Made by a program: the position numbers and the translations under genes
Notes under the pieces: generated by a model
Database searches by the model: none
Seen by the model: the letters and a program-made list of their open reading frames with translations, nothing else
Told to the model about the DNA's origin: nothing
Part shown: piece after piece, positions 40,041-44,177 of the stretch
Position numbering within the stretch: the stretch's first letter is position 1
Layout of the letters: each line of letters opens with the position of its first letter
IMG/VR virus record: IMGVR_UViG_3300025000_002876
Coordinates: 1-44,177 of that record
Length of the DNA: 44,177 nt
From: a virus
Strand: one strand, 5' to 3'

Positions 40041-40797
40041 AGAATAGGGTGAGCTGTTGTGTTTTTACCGGAGTCAGTAAATCGTCAAAAAGATCAGATT
40101 CAGAAGAGATCCCGAAACAAGTTCGGGATGACGTTACGAGTTGCGGGTTACATTTTACGTTTTCGGGTAATTTTAGTACGATTTGGCTTTGTGATTCGGT
40201 GATTGGTATGATGTATGGATTGCCATGTCCGGGATATGGACGGACTTGCCAGGCGCCGTAAAACTGGTTCGAGAGTGAGTTCATCCAGGCAACTTCTCCA
40301 AACATACCGTTCAGGCACATGTTGATCACGCACATCATTGCACAGTTACGGTCGACATCGGCACCGTAAAACAATGCATTGCGGTTGATCTTTGCGGCTG
40401 CCATCAGAATGCGACCGGATCCGCAAGCGCAATCCAAAACCCGTTGTCCAAAGCCGATAGGTTCATTCATACGTGCCATCAGTTCGCAGATATGTTCCGG
40501 AGTGAAGAACTGGCCGTTGTGACCGTGCGAGATATGTTCCATGAAGAAGTCACCGAAAACGTCGCGTAATCCTTCGCCGTGATCGTCCATCTCCATCACC
40601 AGTGCGCCAAACGCTTCGGCCATGAGGTAGGCTTCTGGTTTATCGTAACGGCGCACGATTTCGAGGTAACGGGCTTCCATGGCTCCCAACGACAGGGCGC
40701 AAACGGTCATTTCTAAAAAGTCGCTGAATACATTACTGATGCTGTTCCGACGCGCCAATTGCTGCATGTACTGGGCAAATGATTTTTGTTTTTCCAT
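40039..40797 (-). CDS. N-6 DNA methylase-like protein, catalytic motif not visible
   Basis: 252 aa. HGHNGQFFTPEHICELMA (about 91-108) and RVLDCACGSGRILMAAAKIN (119-138) are the FTP block and the SAM-binding motif I of HsdM-type methylases; FYGADVDRNCAMMCVINM is motif II/III. The expected catalytic (N/D)PP(Y/F) is missing; the nearest text is GHGNPYIIPI at about 191-199. Bacteroidota phages and ICEs often carry such short methylase-like proteins beside RadC. It might bind SAM or DNA without methylating, or use a divergent motif. The C-terminal part includes repeat-derived text (NPQLVTSSRTCFGISSESD). Confidence 0.75.
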   Translation of the reverse strand: MEKQKSFAQYMQQLARRNSISNVFSDFLEMTVCALSLGAMEARYLEIVRRYDKPEAYLMAEAFGALVMEMDDHGEGLRDVFGDFFMEHISHGHNGQFFTPEHICELMARMNEPIGFGQRVLDCACGSGRILMAAAKINRNALFYGADVDRNCAMMCVINMCLNGMFGEVAWMNSLSNQFYGAWQVRPYPGHGNPYIIPITESQSQIVLKLPENVKCNPQLVTSSRTCFGISSESDLFDDLLTPVKTQQLTLF

Positions 40798-40805
40798 GAT
40801 TTTTT

Positions 40806-41279
40806 TTACATCAATCCTTCGTCGGCAAATGAGAAGTAAGATTCGGAGGTAACAATGAGGTGATCCAGTACCGGAATATCGAGAACCTTACCGGCTTCGC
40901 GGATCTTCTTCGTCAGTTCCTTGTCGGCTTCGCTGGGCACCAGGTTACCTGACGGATGGTTATGAGAAAGTATGATGCTGCAGGCGTTTGATTTCAGCGC
41001 GGTTTGCATGATGATTTTCACATCGGCCATGGTTCCGGAAACACCACCAACTGAAATCTGACAGTAACCCAGCACTTTGTTGTTCCGGTTCAGGCAAAGG
41101 ATGTAGAAGAATTCGCGGTAATCCAGGCTTGGAAAAACATCTTGTAAATAGTAGTAAGCATCGGACGATGTAACCACCTTTGGCAATTCGGATGCTTTGT
41201 ACTTCGGTTTGTACGTGATTTCGATTTCTGCTAAAGTTGAATTGTACATTGGCACCTGGGTAAATAAATTCGTTTGCAT
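40806..41279 (-). CDS. radC: RadC-like JAB/MPN domain protein
   Basis: 157 aa from the ATG at 41279 (MQTNLFTQV); a GTG at 41288 is in frame but overlaps the leader hairpin. The JAMM metal motif reads SHNHPSGNLVPSEAD, followed by LTKKIREAGKVLDIPVLDHL and IVTSESYFSFADEGL. This is the mobile-element form of RadC lacking the N-terminal HhH part. Its job is unknown despite the historic DNA-repair name; an anti-defence or replication role in phages and ICEs is often proposed. Confidence 0.9.
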   Translation of the reverse strand: MQTNLFTQVPMYNSTLAEIEITYKPKYKASELPKVVTSSDAYYYLQDVFPSLDYREFFYILCLNRNNKVLGYCQISVGGVSGTMADVKIIMQTALKSNACSIILSHNHPSGNLVPSEADKELTKKIREAGKVLDIPVLDHLIVTSESYFSFADEGLM

Positions 41280-41443
41280 TTTTTGCACCGCTGCCCTGCG
41301 GATTTATGTAGGCTGGCTCTCCTGTTAATTTTGAGCCATTACACATTGAGCAGCGCGGAATCTTGTCAAGGGTAGTTCAGTAAAGTCAGGTAAAAACCCC
41401 TTGACTTTTCCGGGATGCGATCAATAACTTCGGAGCAAAATTG
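41280..41443 (-). promoter_or_regulatory. Structured leader repeat, copy A (RadC-like gene)
   Basis: Minus strand, 5' to 3': GTCAAGGGG ... CCCTTGAC long-range pairing, GGCTC ... GAGCC stem, then CCGC-AGGGCA-GCGG hairpin (41301-41288) ending 8 nt before the start codon. About 160 nt; copy D (43,896-44,059) is nearly identical, copy B (42,970-43,144) is diverged but keeps the stems. Confidence 0.75.
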
Positions 41444-41501
41444 AGTGAGAGAGAGACCCACTCTGATTTATTGAGGGATTGAATTACTGATTTTTGGGCA
41501 T

Positions 41502-41524
41502 AAAAAAAGGAGGTTTTCGCCTCC
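41502..41524 (-). terminator. Terminator of the 57-residue gene
   Basis: Minus-strand GGAGG..CCTCC stem with a CGAAAA loop and seven T's, 22 bp after the stop at 41546. Confidence 0.88.
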
Positions 41525-41545
41525 TGAAATTCGAAGTTGATCCGG

Positions 41546-41719
41546 TTAATTTCCGTAGCAACTGATGTAAGCGTTGTACTCGAAGCTTACGAGTTCCTGA
41601 TCGAGTAATTCGAGTACAACTTCGAAGTAGATTGAATCGAGGTACTGGGTGAAGGCATCCCAAAGGTTCTGACGTTTTTCCTGATCATCGGTATTTGATT
41701 TTATTCGATAAGTTTTCAT
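41546..41719 (-). CDS. Small acidic protein, 57 aa
   Basis: 57 aa, starting MKTYRIKSNTDDQEKRQNLW and continuing with a helix rich in aromatic and acidic residues (YLDSIYFEVVLELLDQELVS). A terminator follows directly and another precedes it, so it may be its own unit or a read-through gene. No family known; small acidic phage proteins sometimes mimic DNA, which is only a thought here. Confidence 0.6.
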   Translation of the reverse strand: MKTYRIKSNTDDQEKRQNLWDAFTQYLDSIYFEVVLELLDQELVSFEYNAYISCYGN

Positions 41720-41740
41720 ACGAAAGTTTTTAAAGGGTTA

Positions 41741-41766
41741 AAAAAAGCCCCCGATTTCTCAGGGGC
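41741..41766 (-). terminator. Terminator of the SSB-tipped gene
   Basis: Minus-strand GCCCC (41766-41762), 10-nt loop, GGGGC (41751-41747), then T's; 9 bp after the stop at 41775. Confidence 0.75.
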
Positions 41767-41774
41767 AATCTGTT

Positions 41775-42077
41775 TTAGAAAGGAAGATCATCTTCGGCAG
41801 GCTGTTTCTTCGATTTCTTTTTGCCTGTTGTGTTTTGTTTTTCTGACTTTTGGTCTTTAGCGGGTTCGCTTTGTTCTTTGGTCTGGTAATAACAGGTGTG
41901 AGTACGGTTGAATTTGTCGGGGCTTTTCATTTTAGCCACTTCAAACGAGAGGTAGGTGATTCCGTTCTTTTCGAACGTTGCCTTTAGGGCGTCTTCCATT
42001 GGTATTACTACTTTCACGATGTCGAGGTCATTGACCTGAGTTCCTTTACCGATGTAATGTTTTTCAAAAGTTGTCAT
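41775..42077 (-). CDS. Small protein with SSB-like acidic C-terminal tip
   Basis: 100 aa. A compact N-terminal part (FEKHYIGKGTQVNDLDIVKV, FEKNGITYLSFEVAKMKSPD) is followed by a Lys/Gln/Glu-rich linker and the end AEDDLPF. The last residues match the acidic-Pro-Phe tip by which SSB recruits replication partners. The N-terminal part is too short for a classical OB fold of SSB, so it may be a reduced ssDNA-binding protein or a partner mimic. No leader repeat of the A/B/D type precedes it. Confidence 0.65.
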   Translation of the reverse strand: MTTFEKHYIGKGTQVNDLDIVKVVIPMEDALKATFEKNGITYLSFEVAKMKSPDKFNRTHTCYYQTKEQSEPAKDQKSEKQNTTGKKKSKKQPAEDDLPF

Positions 42078-42109
42078 AACTGAAAAGTTTAAGTTAAAAA
42101 ATGATATGC

Positions 42110-42560
42110 AGGTAATCGGCTACTTGAACCTGAGCCGACAAGGAGGAACTGGAATACCGGAACGTAGCGAGGATATGCCGGGAAAATCCTTGACGGGTTC
42201 CACTTCTCAGAGATCAAGGAAGCCACCTTAGCAGATTATTTAGCGAACTAAACCAGGCATGACCTACTTTGAACATTGCCATTGGTAAGGGTTATGAAGG
42301 TGATTGAGGATGTCGGAAGTAGGAAGATGGGAGACTGGAGACGGAAAACATTCGGAATGGAATTCACATCTAAGTGAAATGTGGGTGAAAAAACCTGACC
42401 AACGGACTTATACCATTACCCAGGCCAATAAGCGAAACTGCGCCGGAAGGCGAAATAAACGAAGGGCAAATGGAAAAATGCCTGAAGGTGGTTGTCCTAA
42501 TAGATTGCCCGGGGAATTAGGGGAGTATAAACCTTAAAACTGAAGTATGAATCTTTGGTT
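42110..42560 (+). ncRNA. Candidate structured noncoding RNA region
   Basis: A 520-bp gap without a convincing gene. Read on the plus strand it holds many hairpins with purine loops: TCGGCT/AGCCGA (42116, 42133), TCCTTGA/TCAAGGA (42187, 42214), TTCAC/GTGAA (42363, 42374), CGCC-GGAA-GGCG with a GNRA-type loop (42441-42452) and GGCA/TGCC (42465, 42479). Loops and joins are rich in GAAA and GGA. This looks like a large structured RNA, but no known class (group I/II intron, tmRNA, RNase P) was recognised, and the strand is inferred. Confidence 0.4.
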
Positions 42561-42567
42561 GACGAAC

Positions 42568-42591
42568 AAAAAAGGGGAGCGCTAGCTCCCC
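42568..42591 (-). terminator. Terminator of the coiled-coil gene
   Basis: Minus-strand GGGGAGC-TAGC-GCTCCCC (42591-42574) with six T's, just after the stop at 42598. Confidence 0.88.
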
Positions 42592-42597
42592 CTTTGG

Positions 42598-42969
42598 TTA
42601 AAGATTGATCAGTTCTTCAACGTCATGCACCTTGGTGTCGAGCGTCCGTTTCATTTCGTCGATCACGGAGCTGATCACTGCCGAATTTGAGGTTTTGAAC
42701 TCGTTTCCGTTAGCATCCCGCAGACTGATGACAGAGCTCAGCGAATCGGCCCCGATCTGGAAGGTCTGCAACTTCCGGCGCGAATCATTCAGAGTTTTCC
42801 AGCGGTCGATCAACATCGACAGATCTTCAACCCGCTGGATCCGTTCCTCCAGTGTCAGCTTGCGAGGTTCTTCAACTACGTCTTTCACAACGGTCATCAC
42901 TGGAGCAACTTCTACCACTTCAACAACTTCAGCAACTGGTGCTTTTTCAGCATTGTTTGTTTTTCCCAT
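42598..42969 (-). CDS. Hypothetical coiled-coil protein
   Basis: 123 aa. Val/Glu/Pro-rich flexible N-terminus (KAPVAEVVEVVEVAPVMTVV) followed by a helical region with heptads (LEERIQRVEDLSMLIDRWKT, VIDEMKRTLDTKVHDVEELI). Unrecognised. Preceded by leader copy B and followed by its own terminator, so it is a single-gene unit with the same control as RadC and the J-domain gene. Confidence 0.65.
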   Translation of the reverse strand: MGKTNNAEKAPVAEVVEVVEVAPVMTVVKDVVEEPRKLTLEERIQRVEDLSMLIDRWKTLNDSRRKLQTFQIGADSLSSVISLRDANGNEFKTSNSAVISSVIDEMKRTLDTKVHDVEELINL

Positions 42970-43144
42970 AACAGTTTGCCGCTGCCCTGCGGACTTATCT
43001 TGGCATCTGGCTCAGCCGGTTAAAAATAAATTACGGGTAATCACCATTGAGCCAGGCGGATTCTAGTCAAGGGTAGTTCGGATAAGCCAGGTTAAAACCC
43101 CTTGACTTTTCCGGGCGGCGATCAATACCTTTGCCCGCAATTTG
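42970..43144 (-). promoter_or_regulatory. Structured leader repeat, copy B
   Basis: Hairpin CCGCAGGGCAGCGG at 42992-42979, 9 nt before the ATG at 42969. Keeps GTCAAGGGG/CCCTTGAC and a GGCTCA/TGAGCC stem, although the loop differs in length and sequence from copies A and D, which suggests that the fold is conserved. Confidence 0.75.
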
Positions 43145-43194
43145 AGTGTAACTACTTTCTCCGCACAATACCGGTGAGCCTGATAAGAGCGACT

Positions 43195-43214
43195 AAAAAG
43201 GGGCGAAGCCCCTT
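43195..43214 (-). terminator. Terminator of the 46-residue gene
   Basis: Minus-strand AAGGGGC-TTC-GCCCCTT followed by T's, directly after the stop at 43218. Confidence 0.85.
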
Positions 43215-43217
43215 GAA

Positions 43218-43358
43218 TTATAAACCCGGATCGGCATCTGAATACGATTCATCGCCATGGCCGGTACCACCCATATCTTCATCCTGGTTACAGATTTCCA
43301 AATGTTCGATGTAAGAGTCACATACTGAACAATCACCGTCTTGTCTTATACAATACAT
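43218..43358 (-). CDS. Cysteine-rich acidic micro-protein, 46 aa
   Basis: 46 aa: MYCIRQDGDCSVCDSYIEHL, then EICNQDEDMGGTGHGDES and a short acidic tail. Four Cys (C3, C10, C13, C23) could bind a metal. It has the repeated hairpin 9 nt before its ATG and a terminator after its stop, so it is clearly set up to be expressed. Function unknown. Confidence 0.65.
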   Translation of the reverse strand: MYCIRQDGDCSVCDSYIEHLEICNQDEDMGGTGHGDESYSDADPGL

Positions 43359-43412
43359 AGTTAAATGCCGCTGCCCTGCGGACTTATGTAGGCATCTGGC
43401 ACGCCTGGTTAG
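43359..43412 (-). promoter_or_regulatory. Partial leader repeat, copy C
   Basis: Only the start-proximal part is present: a GGC-rich stem, then hairpin CCGCAGGGCAGCGG (43381-43368), 9 nt before the ATG at 43358. The upstream GTCAAGGGG part is missing; transcription probably comes from the J-domain gene. Confidence 0.7.
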
Positions 43413-43895
43413 TTATTGTAAATGGTTTGATTTTTCGAACTCTGATTCAATCTTTTGTGATCCCCAGAAGTCACGCATTTCATCCATCGATTGAATCTTA
43501 CCGTTTTTCTTTCGGTACTCACCTTTGTGCCAGTACCAGGCAGCTTTGGGATGTGAGAACCAGAAGCCTTCTCCTTTCAGCGTTTCACGGACCGCAAAAG
43601 TGTTTCCGGTAATCCATATCCACGAACCGATCATCTCAATTTCAATTCCTTGAATGAAGATTATGCGGTCAAGCTTCTGCCTGATTTCTTCGGAAACCTG
43701 TTGCTCATATTCCTTCCTCGATTCAGAAAAGTCAGGATTGCTGTTGATCAGCTTTTTTGAAAGGCGCTCATACTGATCATTGAGTATTTGCATCAGCACC
43801 GTGTCGCCACCTTTGTCCGGATGATAGATAAAAGCAAGGCGACGATATTCCTTGCGCAATTCATCCAGCGTCTTAATTCCCTCGAAAAATTTCAT
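43413..43895 (-). CDS. J-domain protein
   Basis: 160 aa from the ATG at 43895 (MKFFEGIKTLDELRKEYRRL); an in-frame GTG at 43904 overlaps the leader hairpin. J-domain with HPDKGG (the HPD that triggers DnaK ATPase) at about residues 25-30 and the following helix ILNDQYERLSKKL. A distinct C-terminal part (SWIWITGNTFAVRETLKGEG, FWFSHPKAAWYWHKGEYRKK) is shared by Bacteroidota mobile-element J-proteins. It probably recruits host DnaK to a phage replication or assembly complex. Confidence 0.88.
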   Translation of the reverse strand: MKFFEGIKTLDELRKEYRRLAFIYHPDKGGDTVLMQILNDQYERLSKKLINSNPDFSESRKEYEQQVSEEIRQKLDRIIFIQGIEIEMIGSWIWITGNTFAVRETLKGEGFWFSHPKAAWYWHKGEYRKKNGKIQSMDEMRDFWGSQKIESEFEKSNHLQ

Positions 43896-44059
43896 TGTCA
43901 TCACCGCTGCCCTGCGGATTTATTTTGGCTGGCTCTCCTGTTAATTTTGAGCCATACACACATTGAGCAGCACGGATTTTGTCAAGGGTAGCTCAGTAAA
44001 ACCAGATAAAAACCCCTTGACTTTTCCGGGATGCGATCAATAACTTCGGAGCAAAATTG
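43896..44059 (-). promoter_or_regulatory. Structured leader repeat, copy D (J-domain gene)
   Basis: Nearly identical to copy A over ~160 bp. Hairpin CCGCAGGGCAGCGG at 43917-43904, 8 nt before the ATG at 43895. Confidence 0.75.
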
Positions 44060-44113
44060 GAGGAGAGACAACACCTCTCTGCCCTGTGGGCGTATAGTCG
44101 GCAGTCTCTTTTG

Positions 44114-44168
44114 GTTCTTTTCTCTGTGCCTTGCGGAAAATCTAAGTAGCAAAATCAGAGAAAAGAAC
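44114..44168. repeat. 13-bp inverted repeat at the right edge
   Basis: GTTCTTTTCTCTG (44114-44126) and its exact complement (44156-44168) with a 29-bp loop. No gene is seen from 44,060 to the end. Confidence 0.6.
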
Positions 44169-44177
44169 TGCGCGAAA

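Noticed and set aside
42304-42537. 77-codon plus-strand open frame in the hairpin-rich spacer
   Set aside because: Composition (many Arg, Gly, Asn, Trp) and the hairpins fit a noncoding RNA better than a protein; no family resemblance.
42110-42560. Group II intron or its remnant
   Set aside because: No domain V-like hairpin or intron boundary found, and the RT in this window is of the DGR type, not a maturase.

Overview
The window looks like most of a temperate, siphovirus-like phage or prophage from a Bacteroidota bacterium (probably a Marinilabiliales/Prolixibacteraceae-type host; this is inference). Reasons: many proteins belong to families I know from Bacteroidota phages (portal with DUF6712-type connector, GH108 lysozyme, SWKHTG-type integrase, RadC/J-domain neighbours). 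Promoters carry a TAnnTTTG-like -7 box and there is no consistent Shine-Dalgarno. The spacers are full of host-style interspersed repeats. No rRNA, tRNA or CRISPR array was seen.

Layout. (1) 1-13,948, minus strand: a collinear early/replication arm. It starts at a Cro-like HTH protein and a P22-type antirepressor and runs through many small accessory genes (DUF4406, zinc-finger proteins, HD hydrolase, ASCH, Gp37/Gp68) to a long primase that leaves the window on the left. Embedded at 4.7-7.2 kb is a diversity-generating retroelement (DGR): reverse transcriptase, one template repeat (TR, 6117-6197) and two tandem variable genes whose repeats differ from the TR only at template adenines. (2) 13,949-14,741: repressor/Cro control region with nested palindromes, a plus-strand CI-like repressor and a putative attP, then integrase 1 (plus strand). 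(3) 16.5-18.0 kb: lysis cassette (two holin-like proteins, lysozyme), followed by a second integrase. (4) 19.3-32.9 kb: tail tip, fibres and tape measure. (5) 33.1-39.9 kb: neck, connector and portal. (6) 40.0-44.2 kb: DNA-handling genes (methylase-like, RadC, SSB-tipped protein, J-domain) with repeated structured leaders and a 450-bp unexplained, hairpin-rich spacer.

Two regulatory systems stand out besides the DGR. Five late-gene spacers carry TGTCCTTTC, exactly 19 nt, then TAnnTTYG, which looks like a dedicated phage late promoter. Four genes at the right end start 8-9 nt after an identical hairpin (CCGCAGGGCAGCGG), three of them behind a conserved ~160-nt leader.

How it fits together: the repressor/Cro region sets lysogeny against lysis, the left arm replicates DNA and runs the DGR, and the TGTCCTTTC promoters fire portal, tape measure, tail and lysis genes. 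No terminase, major capsid or tail-tube gene was recognised inside the window; they may lie beyond its edges.
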